Assembly (NCBI GenBank): GCA_019217005.1
Contig: JAHBNG010000005.1
Coordinates: 186,001 to 250,000, forward strand
Direction: 5' to 3'
From: Chloroflexi bacterium TSY
GTDB lineage: Bacteria; Chloroflexota; Anaerolineae; Caldilineales; Caldilineaceae
Length of the DNA: 64,000 nt
The notes beneath the pieces were generated by a model, which made no database searches, was not told the DNA's origin, and saw nothing but the letters and a program-made list of their open reading frames with translations. Position numbers and translations under genes: made by a program. Numbering within the stretch: the first letter of the stretch is position 1; each line of letters opens with the position of its first letter. Positions 9,472 through 20,442 of the stretch are shown piece after piece.

Positions 9472-10469
9472 TTAATGCTCATTCCTATGAAAGACTGGAA
9501 ATCTTAAAATGAGTAACTCTCATAATAATTTGATTCAAGGGGAATCGCCCCCATCTTCGAAAAGCTCTCCGTTGGTTCATGTTATTATTATCAATTGGAA
9601 TCAGGCTAAGTTGACTAATGAATGTTTGCAATCCTTATTTGAGTCAGACTATCCTGCCATCACCGTGATCGTTGTCGACAATGGCTCTACTGACGATTCT
9701 GTTGAATTTATTCGTCGTTCATTTCCCCAAGTCATTATGTTGGAACCCGGTGAAAATTTAGGGTATTCCGAAGGAAACAATTTTGGTATTCGCTATTCTA
9801 TTCAGCAAAATGCCGATTATATATTGCTGCTCAATAACGATACAACAGTCGCTCCCGATATGTTGAGCCGGTTGGTTGAAACTGCAGAAGCTGATTCCAC
9901 AATTGGGATCGTGGGTCCAACTCAATATTACTTCGATGAACCGGACACAATTTGGGGGGCTGCCAATTATATTAAGTGGATAAAAGGATTGCCCGTGCGA
10001 AGCAGAATGGGGCACAAGGACAATTCGCCTGATGCACATTATGGTATAGACAACACGATCGATGCGGATTATATTGACACTTGTGCCGCCCTGGTTCGCC
10101 GAGAGATATTTGAGCAGGTTGGTCTGTTGGATGCGCGATATTTCATCAACTATGACAACGCTGATCTTGGACTTCGCTCTCGAGAAGCTGGCTTTCGAGT
10201 TGTTTATAGACCAGCCGCCAAAATGTGGCATAAAGTTTCGGCTTCGATGGGATTGGCGTCTCCGGCCACGACTTATTATATGACTCGAAATTTACTTCTT
10301 TTGTTATGGAGTCGTGGCAGCGGTCTTTCTCGCTTCATTGGTGTCAGCCGCGTCGTTGGCAGTAAATTGCGAACGATTGCCGCGTGGACGATAAAACCAC
10401 AATACAAGGATCAGATGTTCCAACGAAGACGTAATGCAAATTTATTGGCTTTACGTGATTTCTGTCTTA

Positions 10470-11972
10470 CTTTACTTTCTGGTAAAGGCTTGAGTGACAA
10501 AGGGCAAACCGAAAGGGGCGGAAAAAAGAATCCACCCTGAAAAAACGGGATAAAATGTAAAAATAGTGCTCGGCTAGTTTAAGCAGCGGCATTGAGGCGG
10601 CGATGAGCGAGAACGCCTTTAGGTAAATGGTGTGAAACCGAGGCCTTTTTCCGAAAGTCAGGGTCGAGTTGGTCGGGAGTTGGAAAAAGAGCACTCGAGA
10701 GAACGCGGCGCAGCCTGCCGGGAGTGGCTTGAGGCTCTCGATCCCAGTAGCCAGTCGGTATGGGAGGAAGAGAAGCGGCTAAATGGGAAAGAAGATTGCC
10801 AGCCAGCAGCCCCAGTTCAGGTAAGCGGAAGCAAGCCTCATCGGCATGAACAAATTGACGATGTAAGCCAATCATCTGCTTGGAAGCCAAGGGGGGATGT
10901 TCAACAGGCCAGCGCTCCAGATAGAAAAGATAAATGGTTTCAGCTTGTAAAGCCATGACGGTCGCCAGAACCAAAGGTGTGTGATAAGCAGGATCCTGAA
11001 AGACGTAAATCGAATAGGTGCGGTTGGCTGTATCCACCTTGGTTGTCCTGGGGACGAGATTGTGCCATGCTTGATAGCGAATCAGGCGACCACTATAGAC
11101 AAATTGACCAAACGAGTCTGGAGTTGTGGCCTCGAGTCGCTTTCCCTATAGCATCGAGAGAGCGGACGCACAATATCACCATATTCGGGTGGTCTGCCTT
11201 TTTCCTTACGTTCGGGTAACTCATTGCGGCGCGCTGTGCAGTTAATCGCTTCCCGAAGGACAAATCGGTCGACGTCGCTTTCTAGCATTTCTCTGATTGT
11301 AAACCCGGCATCGACCACCGCCACTTCGTCTGACTCCAGTGATTTCTTCGTCTCTTTCAGCAGCTTTTTCCGAAACTCACTTTCCTTTGTGCCTACCTCG
11401 CATCTCATGATTGCCTTGAGCAGTGGCACTCGTTTCCCGCCTATCTCCCCCGAGCTTATCATCACTCCAAAGATGAGCGCGGGCAATGCCCGACGAGCCG
11501 TTGAGTTATAGAGTCGGTTCACTTTCCCTTGCCGCTTCGGTCGCCAGAACCCTGTGATATCTATGCTTTTCACTCGGTATCCTTCTAACTTTTTTGCCTC
11601 CCATTCCCCTTTCCACTCCACTTCTTCTTGCCACGATGAGAGCAGGCTTGCAATATCCCATGATCCATATCGAAAGCTCCACCAGCTTCGCCGGAGCTCC
11701 TCATCTTCAAACCCGCTTTCACTCAATCCACTATGGATTGCTCCTCGACTTTTCAGAAACGACCCATTCATCATCGCCCACATCAGACGCATTACATTTA
11801 CGTTTGTTCCCACCGGCGTTACTTGCAATACATTCATCAGTACTGCTATAGTTATTTCTGGCGCGGTTAGCATTCCTTCCTCCTTTTTGGGTTCTCTACC
11901 TTTAGGATGAAACGCTAACCGCTTTTTGTCACATTTCTCACCTCATCTCTTTTCTTTTACCAGAAAGTAAAG
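10470..11972 (-). mobile_element. ISx copy 2
   Basis: About 1.5 kb, same termini as copy 1. TCTTA lies directly left (10465-10469) and again at 11974-11978 one base beyond the right end, so the TSD is 5-6 bp with one altered base. It sits inside a GT2 gene that is restored by its removal. Confidence 0.9.
10579..11873 (-). pseudogene. ISx transposase, copy 2
   Basis: The N-terminal 250 residues are intact from MLTAPEITIAVLMN at 11873. A frameshift near 11145 (the CYR/GKRLEATT region) puts the DDE Glu domain, which starts at VDTANRTYSIYV, in another frame. The YREK signature is intact in that second frame. It is otherwise the same as copy 1. Confidence 0.8.
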
Positions 11973-12225
11973 TTCTTAGACGATATGGAAAAATGGGACC
12001 GGAAGTCGCCCGTATCTGTTATGGTAACTGATGTATGAGTAAAATTGCTGCAAGTATTATCATTCCAACCTATAATCGTAAAGAATCGCTTATTGAAACG
12101 CTTGATTCTCTTACCTCACAAGAGAATGTCGAGGGTGATTTTGAAGTGATTGTGGTCGATGATGGTTCATCGGATGGGACAGAACAGATTGAGTCTGTGT
12201 CATATCCATTTATATTACTCGATAG

Positions 12226-12381
12226 GGGGTGGTTCATTTTAGCTGGATAGATAGGTTTACACTTTTAGAAACAGAAAGAACGTTTATATTCTCTGATTTC
12301 GCCGGTTCTCAGAGAGAAAACGGTCTCATATAGATTTTTGTCTATATATCAAAAGTGTAAACCTAATTTTGAACCACCCCC
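12226..12381. mobile_element. MITE-1 copy 2, inside the end of ISy
   Basis: 156 bp with GGGGTGGTTCA ends. Its 8-bp TSD, CTCGATAG (12218-12225 and 12382-12389), is the terminal 8 bp of ISy itself. It therefore landed after ISy did, and the outermost ISy end is separated from the rest of the element. Confidence 0.95.
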
Positions 12382-12482
12382 TCGATAGTTGTGAAATGAA
12401 GGTTTTCCAATTTTGACAAAAGAGACAAAAGTCATCTCAATAGATTGCATCAAGAAAAAAGTGCAGAAAAGGAGCCATCAAG

Positions 12483-13882
12483 ATGCAATTGCCGATAGTA
12501 AATGTAGCGCCACTGGTCAAGGAGCATAGCGAAACCTTTCGTTCAGTATTTGCCAATCGTAAACAGTTTCGCCACTTTGAAAACTATCTGACGGGTCTGA
12601 TGGTCTTGGACAACAAAAGCATGGCAAATATTGCCCGTTGCATTCTAGATAGTGCAGATAAGACGAATGTATCACGGTATCTGAGTGAAGCTCCTTGGCG
12701 AGCCGAAAACTCAATGATGAGCGTATAGGTTACATGAAGTCAGAGACAGCACAATACCAACGTTCAGAGTCAGAATCGGTATTAGCGATTGACGATACAC
12801 TATGTGAACATGTGGGAAGTCTGTTCGAGTATATCGACACCCACTACAATCATAGCAATGGTCAGCATCCACTGGCTCATAACTTAGTCACAAGTCACTA
12901 TGTCAGTGGCGCTATCCGTTTTCCGGTCGATGCAAGTATCTACCGACGGTACGAAGAGTTTACCGACTGGGAAGCATTTGTGGAAAACATTTCCCAGTGA
13001 CCGAGATTCCCAAGAAAAGAAAGAACGAACCGCTTTTCATAAACGAGTGGATAGCCACCTATTAACTGACCCCGCCTTTCGAGAGCGAGACGAAGCGTTT
13101 AAGACCAAGATAACCATTGCCAGTGAACTGGTTGAAAAGCTGTTGAACGAACCCTTATCTTTGGTTGGGCTCTCTTCGATGGTTGGTATCTCGCTCCAGA
13201 TTTTCTAGCTGTACTCGATCGTCTGAATAAAGATTGGATCAGCATCTTGAAGTGCAATCGCAATCTGGAGACAAATAGTTTTCGTTTGCGGGATGAAGAT
13301 GGTCAGCCGATAACTTTCGAGGGGCCACATATTAAAGTCAAAGAGTTGGTCCCCTACATCCCCCAGAATGCCTACAAGCCTGTCACCATTGATGGTCGTA
13401 CTTACTACACCTTTACCATGACTGTGCGTATCCCTTCTATCGGCAAGGTACGCATCGTGATTAGTTTTGATAATCCTGAATTGCAAGACAATTATGCCGT
13501 TTTAGTGACCAATCGCACCGACTGTAATGCCAAACGCATTCTCTCGATTTACCTGCTTCGTTGGCCTATCGAGACGGTTTATCAGGATGGTAAACAACTG
13601 CTTGGTCTTGATGAATATTGCATGCGAACTGCCCACGCCTTTCAAAAACATTGGTCTCTGGTCTTCGTGGCTTATTCTCTCTTGCACCTTGATTGTTTGG
13701 GACCATCATTGGCTAAAACTCAATTCTCGCCCAGCAAATCCCTTGGTGAGGCTACCCGGCAGCAAACTCAGTCACTGATTCAAGATCTCATCTTGACGGC
13801 TCATGATGCCTTGAATGACGGACAGGAGATTGCGGAGGTCTTCGCTACCCTTTTCGCCAAACGGCAGGTCTGCTCTGCTTAA
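12483..13882 (+). pseudogene. ISy transposase, broken into four frames
   Basis: N-terminal FANRKQFRHFENYLTGLMVL, then LAIDDTLCEHVGSLFEYIDT with a likely first catalytic Asp. At the C-terminus, YLLRWPIETVYQDGK fits Y-(2)-R-(3)-E-(6)-K of IS4-type transposases. Frames change near 12715, 13000 and 13215, so no single ORF covers the protein. The resemblance is to the IS701/IS4 branch; I cannot name the exact family. Confidence 0.7.
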
Positions 13883-14757
13883 TTTGACTTTGTCAAATCT
13901 GGCACCTGCTCAAAATACAACTATCGAGTATATTACAGTATATTCGTCAACAAAATCAAGGATCTGCTGTTGCACGAAATACAGGCGCCAAAGCCTCTCG
14001 TGGGGATCTATTGATCTTTCTAGACGATGATATGTTGGTTGAGCCATATTATGTGTCAGGATTATTAAAAGAACATGCCGAATCTGAGCGCATTGTTGGT
14101 ATGGCTCATGAATTACCCTATGTGCTGCCTAATGCTTTGCCATTTACTAGAAAAGCAGCAAAGAATGCCCTGCATCAAGCTGTCGCACCCGAAGGCGCAT
14201 TTGTTGATTTTACTGCATGTGTAACGAATAATCTGTCTATCGAGCGTGATGATTTTTTTGAAATTGGCATGATGCAAGATATCGCTGGTGATGGACCAAC
14301 GTGGTGGGGTGATGTTGATTTTGGGTATCGAGCTTTGCAGGCTGGTTTTCGATTCCGTCGTAGTGGAATTGCGAAATGTTATCATCGAGATTACTCAATT
14401 AGTAGTCTTGAAGCGACCGCCAGTAGATATCATAAGGCGTCCCGTATGGCCGTCTTATTGTTTCAAAAATTTCCAGAGATTCAATCATCTTTGCCGATGT
14501 TTTATGACAAAACACCTATTAAGTGGGGGAATGATTCACCACGTCTTGTGACGCGTAAGCTTGTGCGACAGCTGGCGTCAGTGAAACCCATGATTTCATT
14601 TTTAGAACGAATGGTGAAAATCATTGAATACATAAACCCTTCTACATTATTACTTGGTCGTTTCTATCGATGGATTATAGGTGGATATATTTTCCAAGGC
14701 TATCGTGAAGGGTTGCGCGAATTTGGACCGATAGAAAATAGTTAGGAATGTGATATT

Positions 14758-14981
14758 TAGTAGACCACAACGCGTGAAGCAATCATTCTCTAATGCGCAG
14801 GGGCGACGTTGGAGATTACACGCAGTAGGATTTCTCAGAGGTAGAGCGTTCAAATGGCGAAAAAAGACGCAGTAGAGAATCTCGGACCATTTGGCACGCT
14901 CGAGTCTGTTTTGACTGAGAAGTGCAGGATTATGTCTACTGCGTGTAATAGAGAACGCCTTCTCCATGTTGCGGTCTTCTG
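14758..14981. repeat. Pal-C type palindrome with Pal-H inside, TSD ATATT
   Basis: Starts TAGTAGACCACAACGCG and ends TTGCGGTCTTCTG, flanked by ATATT on both sides (14753-14757 and 14982-14986). It lies in the 273-bp gap between GT2 B and deoB and contains the 135-bp Pal-H element at 14815-14949. No promoter or gene is evident in the gap. Confidence 0.8.
14815..14949. repeat. Pal-H copy 1, 135 bp
   Basis: Ends ATTACACGCAGTAG and CTACTGCGTGTAAT. The inside also pairs (GAGCGTTCAAATGG against CCATTTGGCACGCTC), so the whole unit can fold as one long hairpin. Flanks are GGAG and AGAG. Copies 2 and 3 are at 39096 and 47882. Confidence 0.9.
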
Positions 14982-15259
14982 ATATTAGATATTTGGATGA
15001 GAATAATTAGAATTTATTATGGTTGAACAAATCTCTCGTGTGATTCTGATCATTTTGGACAGTGTTGGTTGTGGTGATGCGCCTGATGCAGCAGCGTATG
15101 GGGATGAAGATTCGAATACGCTCGGTAACATTGCGAATACAGTGGGTGGACTAAATTTGCCAAATATGGCGGCTCTCGGTTTAGGGAATGTTGCTTCTAT
15201 TCAGGGTGTACCGCCAGTCTCTAACGCATCTGGTGTATATGGACGACTAACAGAGGTAA

Positions 15260-16560
15260 GGCCAATCCAAAAAATAAAATATACGCGAGAAGGTGTTAAA
15301 CTAGCTCTCCAAAAGGAGCAAAAATGACAATCTCGCCAGAAATGGTTGAAGTCTTGAAAGAGACGAAGGCCATGTTAAGTGGATACGAAAGAAGGCACTT
15401 CATGGCCCAAACGGTCAAAACGATATGCGAAGGGAGTCCGACGAAAGCAGAACGAGAGTTGGGCTGGAATCGGGCGACGATAGCCAAAGCCCTGGAAGAA
15501 CTAGAAGGCGGCTTCTGTTATGTCGACCAAAGCCACCGACGTGGTCGCAAAAAAGCCGAAGACCATATCCCCACTTTACTGGCCGATATGGTTGAAATCG
15601 CCGATCAATTCAGCCAGACCGATCCCACCTTTCGAACCCCCCAATTGTACACTCGACTAACCGCCGCCGAAATGCGTACCCAGCTCATCGAGCAGAAAGG
15701 ATACACAGATGAGGAATTGCCTGGCGAAGAGGCCATCCGCTTGAAGCTCAATGAGTTAGGCTATGGCTCAAACCGGGTCAAAAAAAGTCAACCAGTGAAA
15801 AAGATCCCAGAGACCGATGCGATCTTTGATAGAATTCATCAGATCAATCAAGAAGCGGATGCAGACGAGACGGTTCTGCGCCTCTCTTGGGATGCCAAAG
15901 CGACGATTTTACTTGACCATTTCTCGAGAGAAGGGATAAGTCGAGTGGTTGTCAAAGCGCTCGATCATGACTTTCAAGATAAGAAGACCGAGAAAGTCAC
16001 TCCTTTTGGCATTTACCTCCCTTCAACCAAGGAACTCTTTCTTTACTTGACTCAGTCGAAAGTGACGAGTGACTGTATTGTCGACTGCCTGATTGATTTT
16101 TGGGAAAGCGTACGTGAACACTTTCCTCACGTCAAGACCCTCGTGATCAATCAGGACAATGGTCCCGAAAATCATACCCGTCGGACTCAGTTTATGTATC
16201 GTCTCACTCAGTTTGTTGAGCACTATCGTCTCTCTATTCAGCTCGCCTGCTACCCTCCTTATCACAGTAAATACAACCCCATCGAACGGGTTTGGGGCCA
16301 TCTTGAAAAACACTGGAACGGTTCTCTTCTCGATTCTCTTGAGACCGTTCTCAATTTTGCCCGTTCTTTTCGCTTTAACCAACTACAACCCTTCGTTCAC
16401 CTGAATTCCACTCTTTATGAGACCGGCGTCAAACTCACTCAGAAAGAGATGGACCGTTTGGAACAACGCTTCCAACGTTTACCTGGTTTAGAAAAATGGT
16501 TTGTCCTTATTCCCCCTCTCCATTCTCTCGTTCGCGTATAATTATTTTTTTGGTTTAGCC
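15260..16560 (+). mobile_element. ISAzo13-type element, copy 2
   Basis: 1301 bp, ends GGCCAATCC and GGTTTAGCC, TSD TAA/TCA at 15257-15259 and 16561-16563. It carries the only intact transposase gene of any IS in the window. Confidence 0.92.
15324..16541 (+). CDS. ISAzo13-family transposase, intact
   Basis: 405 residues, preceded by CCAAAAGGAG. The N-terminal third is a helix-turn-helix-like segment ([20 protein letters not shown]). [14 protein letters not shown] is the probable first catalytic Asp, [16 protein letters not shown] the second, and [15 protein letters not shown] the catalytic Glu. This order and wording are characteristic of ISAzo13 transposases. It could act in trans on the near-identical copy at 8177. 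Confidence 0.92.
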   Translation: MTISPEMVEVLKETKAMLSGYERRHFMAQTVKTICEGSPTKAERELGWNRATIAKALEELEGGFCYVDQSHRRGRKKAEDHIPTLLADMVEIADQFSQTDPTFRTPQLYTRLTAAEMRTQLIEQKGYTDEELPGEEAIRLKLNELGYGSNRVKKSQPVKKIPETDAIFDRIHQINQEADADETVLRLSWDAKATILLDHFSREGISRVVVKALDHDFQDKKTEKVTPFGIYLPSTKELFLYLTQSKVTSDCIVDCLIDFWESVREHFPHVKTLVINQDNGPENHTRRTQFMYRLTQFVEHYRLSIQLACYPPYHSKYNPIERVWGHLEKHWNGSLLDSLETVLNFARSFRFNQLQPFVHLNSTLYETGVKLTQKEMDRLEQRFQRLPGLEKWFVLIPPLHSLVRV

Positions 16561-18283
16561 TCAGTGCGGGTAAAGATACAACAACAGGGCATTGGGAACT
16601 AGCCGGTGTTATCCTGGATCAGCCATTCCCTGTCTACCCCAATGGGTTTCCACGTACATTGATGCATGAATATGAATCGCAAATTCATCGTGGAACGTTA
16701 GGAAATTACCCCGCATCGGGCACTGAAATTATCAAAGAGCTTGGTGCAGAACACGTTGCGACTGGCAAGCCAATTATTTATACTTCAGCGGATAGTGTAT
16801 TTCAGGTCGCTGCACACGAGGACGTTATTCCTATCGACGAACTCTATCATTATTGTCAGGTTGCGCGTGATTTATTGCAGGGTGAGCATGCGGTTGGGCG
16901 CGTGATTGCGCGACCGTTTGTCGGTTCAGAGGGAGCATTCACCCGCACAGAGCGTCGGAAGGACTTTAGTCTTGAACCTGAACGTGACACAATTCTCGAT
17001 GTTGTAAAATCGGCAGGTCAAGATGTCTGGGGTGTTGGCAAGATTGAGGATATTTTTGCTCACCGTGGTCTAACTAGAAGCGATCATACTGGCAATAACA
17101 TGGACGGTATCGATGCGATCATCAAAGCAATTCAAACAGACGTAGAGGGTCTGGTTTTTGCGAATTTGGTTGATTTCGATGCACTCTATGGCCATCGTAA
17201 TGATACGACAGGGTATGCTGAAGCTCTTGAACAATTTGATCGGCGACTTCCCGAGATTATGGCGCCGATGAATGATACTGATATCTTGATCATTACAGCT
17301 GATCATGGAAATGATCCAACAACACCAGGAACTGATCATTCGCGTGAGCGTGTCCCTCTGCTGGTGACGGGAAAGAAAGTGAATGTCAATCAAAATCTGG
17401 GTACACGCGAAACTTACTCTGACATTGCTGCGACGGTTGCAAATCTGCTTGGACTCAAATGGTGTGGGCCAGGAAGCTCCTTCGCAAGCATGCTGCTAAA
17501 CTGACAATGCCCTAAACTATGCTATCTCGACAATTTCTTACTGGTTCGCCATTTCAATTTCTGAAAGCAAACAAAATGGTCCGTCAATGGGCCATTATTA
17601 TTTGTATTCTTGGTTTCTCCGCGCTTGTCGTTCCATTGCTTTCATCCGCTCAAATTATACTCTTGATTGGTGCAATTCTTGCTGTCGTACCAATTAGAAT
17701 GCTTCCTGCACATCCTGGGATGGTTTTTATTGCCCTAATGGGGACTTTATTGATTCCCTATAATGGTCCAAGTGGTGTGAATCTGACCATGGGACTAGTC
17801 GCAGGTATGTTGGGAATCTGGTTACTACGGATGCTGTTGGAAAATGGGCAAATCGAGATGGTGTCTTCATTGCCTGTACGGCCGATGTTGCTGTTCGTTT
17901 TGGTGGCAATCATCGCTTATGGGATAGGGCAGATTCGATGGTATGCTTTTGCGGATCAGGCACCACAAGGGGCACAACTAGGCACCTTGGCTCTCTATGT
18001 TCTATCAGTTGGAACATTCCTGGTCGTTGCAAATCAGATACATGACATCAAGTTGTTGGAAAAGCTTGTTTGGGTCTTTTTTGCTGTGCATATATTTAAT
18101 CTCGTCGCACGTTTGGTGCCAGGTATCAAACAAATTCTTCTGCCTTTCATTGCGCAATCCGGCGGTAGTCTGTTTTGGACTTGGGGAATTGCATTGGCAG
18201 CAGGCCAGGCAATCTTTAATCGTTCCTTGCGATTGCGCTGGCGATTGCTGCTCGCCCTCCTGATACTTTTGATCTTATATGTT

Positions 18284-19768
18284 CTTTACTTTCTGGTAAA
18301 AGAAAAGAGATGAGGTGAGAAATGTGACAAAAAGCGGTTAGCGTTTCATCCTAAAGGTAGAGAAACCAAAAAGGAGGAAGGAATGCTAACCGCGCCAGAA
18401 ATAACTATAGCAGTACTGATGAATGTATTGCAAGTAACGCCGGTGGGAACAAACGTAAATGTAATGCGTCTGATGTGGGCGATGATGAATGGGTCGTTTC
18501 TGAAAAGTCGAGGAGCAATCCATAGTGGATTGAGTGAAAGCGGGTTTGAAGATGAGGAGATCCGAAGAAGCTGGTGGAGCTTTCGATATGGATCATGGGA
18601 TATTGCAAGCCTGCTCTCATCGTGGCAAGAAGAAGTGGAGTGGAAAGGGGAATGGGAGGCAAAAAAGTTAGAAGGATACCGAGTGAAAAGCATAGATATC
18701 ACAGGGTTCTGGCGACCGAAGCGGCAAGGGAAAGTGAACCGACTCTATAACTCAACGGCTCGTCGGGCATTGCCCGCGCTCATCTTTGGAGTGATGATAA
18801 GCTCGGGGGAGATAGGCGGGAAACGAGTGCCACTGCTCAAGGCAATCATGAGATGCGAGGTAGGCACAAAGGAAAGTGAGTTTCGGAAAAAGCTGCTGAA
18901 AGAGACCAAGAAATCACTGGAGTCAGACGAAGTGGCGGTGGTCGATGCCGGGTTTACAATCAGAGAAATGCTAGAAAGCGACGTCGACCGATTTGTCCTT
19001 CGGGAAGCGATTAACTGCACAGCGCGCCGCAATGAGTTACCCGAACGTAAGGAAAAAGGCAGACCACCCGAATATGGTGATATTGTGCGTCCGCTCTCTC
19101 GATGCTATAGGGGAAAGCGACTCGAGGCCACAACTCCAGACTCGTTTGGTCAATTTGTCTATAGTGGTCGCCTGATTCGCTATCAAGCATGGCACAATCT
19201 CGTCCCCAGGACAACCAAGGTGGATACAGCCAACCGCACCTATTCGATTTACGTCTTTCAGGATCCTGCTTATCACACACCTTTGGTTCTGGCGACCGTC
19301 ATGGCTTTACAAGCTGAAACCATTTATCTTTTCTCTCTGGAGCGCTGGCCTGTTGAACATCCCCCCTTGGCTTACATCGTCAATTTGTTCATGCCGATGA
19401 GGCTTGCTTCCGCTTACCTGAACTGGGGCTGCTTGCTGGCAATCTTCTTTCCCATTTAGCCGCTTCTCTTCCTCCCATACCGACTGGCTACTGGGATCGA
19501 GAGCCTCAAGCCACTCCCGGCAGGCTGCGCCGCGTTCTCTCGAGTGCTCTTTTTCCAACTCCCGACCAACTCGACCCTGACTTTCGGAAAAAGGCCTCGG
19601 TTTCACACCATTTACCTAAAGGCGTTCTCGCTCATCGCCGCCTCAATGCCGCTGCTTAAACTAGCCGAGCACTATTTTTACATTTTATCCCGTTTTTTCA
19701 GGGTGGATTCTTTTTTCCGCCCCTTTCGGTTTGCCCTTTGTCACTCAAGCCTTTACCAGAAAGTAAAG
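18284..19768 (+). mobile_element. ISx copy 3, TSD TATGTT
   Basis: 1485 bp between CTTTACTTTCTGG and its inverse, with a perfect 6-bp TSD (18278-18283 and 19769-19774). It is shorter than the other copies because of a 19-base deletion between two GGCTT repeats near 19371. Confidence 0.95.
18383..19659 (+). pseudogene. ISx transposase, copy 3
   Basis: The longest single frame among the five copies, 358 residues from MLTAPEITIAVLMN. It includes SIDITGFWRPK, VAVVDAGF and LERWPVEHPPLA. The 19-base deletion just after the catalytic Glu shifts the frame and removes the Lys of the YREK motif, so this copy should be dead. Confidence 0.85.
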
Positions 19769-20442
19769 TATGTTGGATATTTCAGAAACGGCGGATGGAA
19801 ATCGGGCTGGATTCCACCACTCATTAGCTTGATGGCAATTGTTGGGTTGCATCAATGGAAACTCGCCCTATATGTGGTACCCTTCGCCATTATTCCGGCG
19901 ATACAAGTTGCTCAAGAGCTGATCACGACAGATTTCTATAGTTGGAGCACGCGCCTTGAAGCATGGATCATTGTGTTGGAGATTGTTAAAATAAATCCAG
20001 TTATAGGGATTGGAATGGCCAATTATCGCTGGTATACGCCACTCTTTCCCATACGTGGATATGACGTGTTTTTCGTCTCCCATAGCCAATATATCGATTT
20101 GATTGCCCAGACGGGTATTATTGGCATTCTTTGTTTCTTCTATGTCTTCTTCCGTGTTACCCAACTCGCATGGCGCCTACGAACCAAGGTGGGCAATGGA
20201 TTTGCTTATGGCTATGTGTATGGAGCAATTGGTGGATTAGCTGGAACCATAGTGGCGGGATTTTTAGGAGACTGGATTATCCCCTTCTTTTATAACATTG
20301 GGATGAAGGGGTTTCGAGCAAGTATGTTGGTATGGCTTTTCGCTGGCGGATTAGTGGTCATCGAAAAATATTATATTGAGCCATCACCGAAGCAAAAAGA
20401 TAGCTCGGGATTAACTGAATATAATGGGGTTAACAACTAAAT

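Larger units (their letters stand above)
8074..9512 (+). pseudogene. Small 46-codon ORF split by ISAzo13-type element
   Basis: ATG at 8074 reads MSRTYLPFGFVDAKPLYQTG up to the IS. Removing the IS and one TTA TSD continues NAHSYERLEILK and stops at TGA 9510-9512. That stop overlaps the ATG of the next glycosyltransferase as ATGA, a classic translational coupling. The restored peptide is 46 residues with no membrane segment. It is either a true small protein or the remnant of a longer gene; I do not recognise it. The exact repair plus the coupled stop argue that it was translated before the insertion. Confidence 0.5.
9509..12031 (+). pseudogene. GT2 glycosyltransferase A, split by ISx copy 2
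   Basis: Removing ISx (10470-11972) and the duplicated TCTTA region gives an in-frame protein of 337 residues ending RRYGKMGPEVARICYGN. VHVIIINWNQAKLTNECLQS and VIVVDNGSTDDSVEF mark the GT-A nucleotide-sugar-binding domain. LLLNNDTTVAPDML holds the DxD-like site, and INYDNADLGLRSREAG is in the catalytic-base position. It is a rhamnosyl-type family 2 transferase by shape, and the donor is unknown. It starts inside the stop of the preceding small ORF and ends 3 bases before the next GT2 gene, so these were one operon. Confidence 0.85.
12218..13928 (+). mobile_element. ISy, IS4/IS701-type element
   Basis: Both ends read CTCGATAGTTGT in inverted orientation, and the flanks are a 7-bp TSD TATATTA (12211-12217 and 13929-13935). 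Total length is 1711 bp, of which 164 bp is MITE-1 plus its TSD. Without the MITE it is about 1547 bp. Confidence 0.9.
12035..14745 (+). pseudogene. GT2 glycosyltransferase B, split by ISy (with MITE-1 inside)
   Basis: Removing 12218-13928 and one TATATTA TSD rejoins SYPFIL to QYIRQQNQGSAVARNTGAKA exactly in frame, giving 330 residues. AASIIIPTYNRKESLIETLD and VIVVDDGSSDGTE are the donor-binding part, LLIFLDDDMLVEP is the metal DxD site, and WWGDVDFGYRALQAGFRFRR is the acceptor/base region. It is a classic family 2 transferase of the polysaccharide operon. The start ATG lies 3 bases after the stop of GT2 A. The C-terminal half alone (from 14011) lacks the donor site and should be inactive. 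Confidence 0.85.
15019..17504 (+). pseudogene. deoB: Phosphopentomutase, split by ISAzo13-type element
   Basis: Removing the IS (15260-16560) and a 3-bp TSD gives a 393-residue protein, normal for Deo[21 protein letters not shown] holds the first metal site and the start of the phosphopentomutase signature. [15 protein letters not shown] is the conserved nucleophile-Thr region, and [20 protein letters not shown] the second metal site. The enzyme interconverts ribose-1-P or deoxyribose-1-P and the 5-phosphates. It is an alkaline-phosphatase-superfamily enzyme of nucleoside salvage, so its place among polysaccharide genes is unusual. The TSD copies read TAA and TCA, a silent difference. As it stands the gene is disrupted. 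Confidence 0.92.
17519..20440 (+). pseudogene. O-antigen ligase/polymerase (Wzy_C type), split by ISx copy 3
   Basis: Removing ISx (18284-19768) and the TATGTT TSD joins LLILYV to GYFRNGGWKSG in frame, giving 476 residues. At least ten hydrophobic segments are spread over the length. The periplasmic loop reads GIGMANYRWY, followed by FVSHSQYIDLIAQTGIIG, the typical Wzy_C pattern with a conserved His before the last helices. Proteins of this family polymerise or ligate lipid-linked saccharides at the outer face of the membrane. The gene starts 14 bases after deoB and ends 2 bases before the sulfotransferase, so all were co-transcribed. Confidence 0.88.

Noticed and set aside
16023..16382. 119-codon ORF antisense to the ISAzo13 transposase
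   Set aside because: Complement of the intact DDE domain, with no independent evidence.
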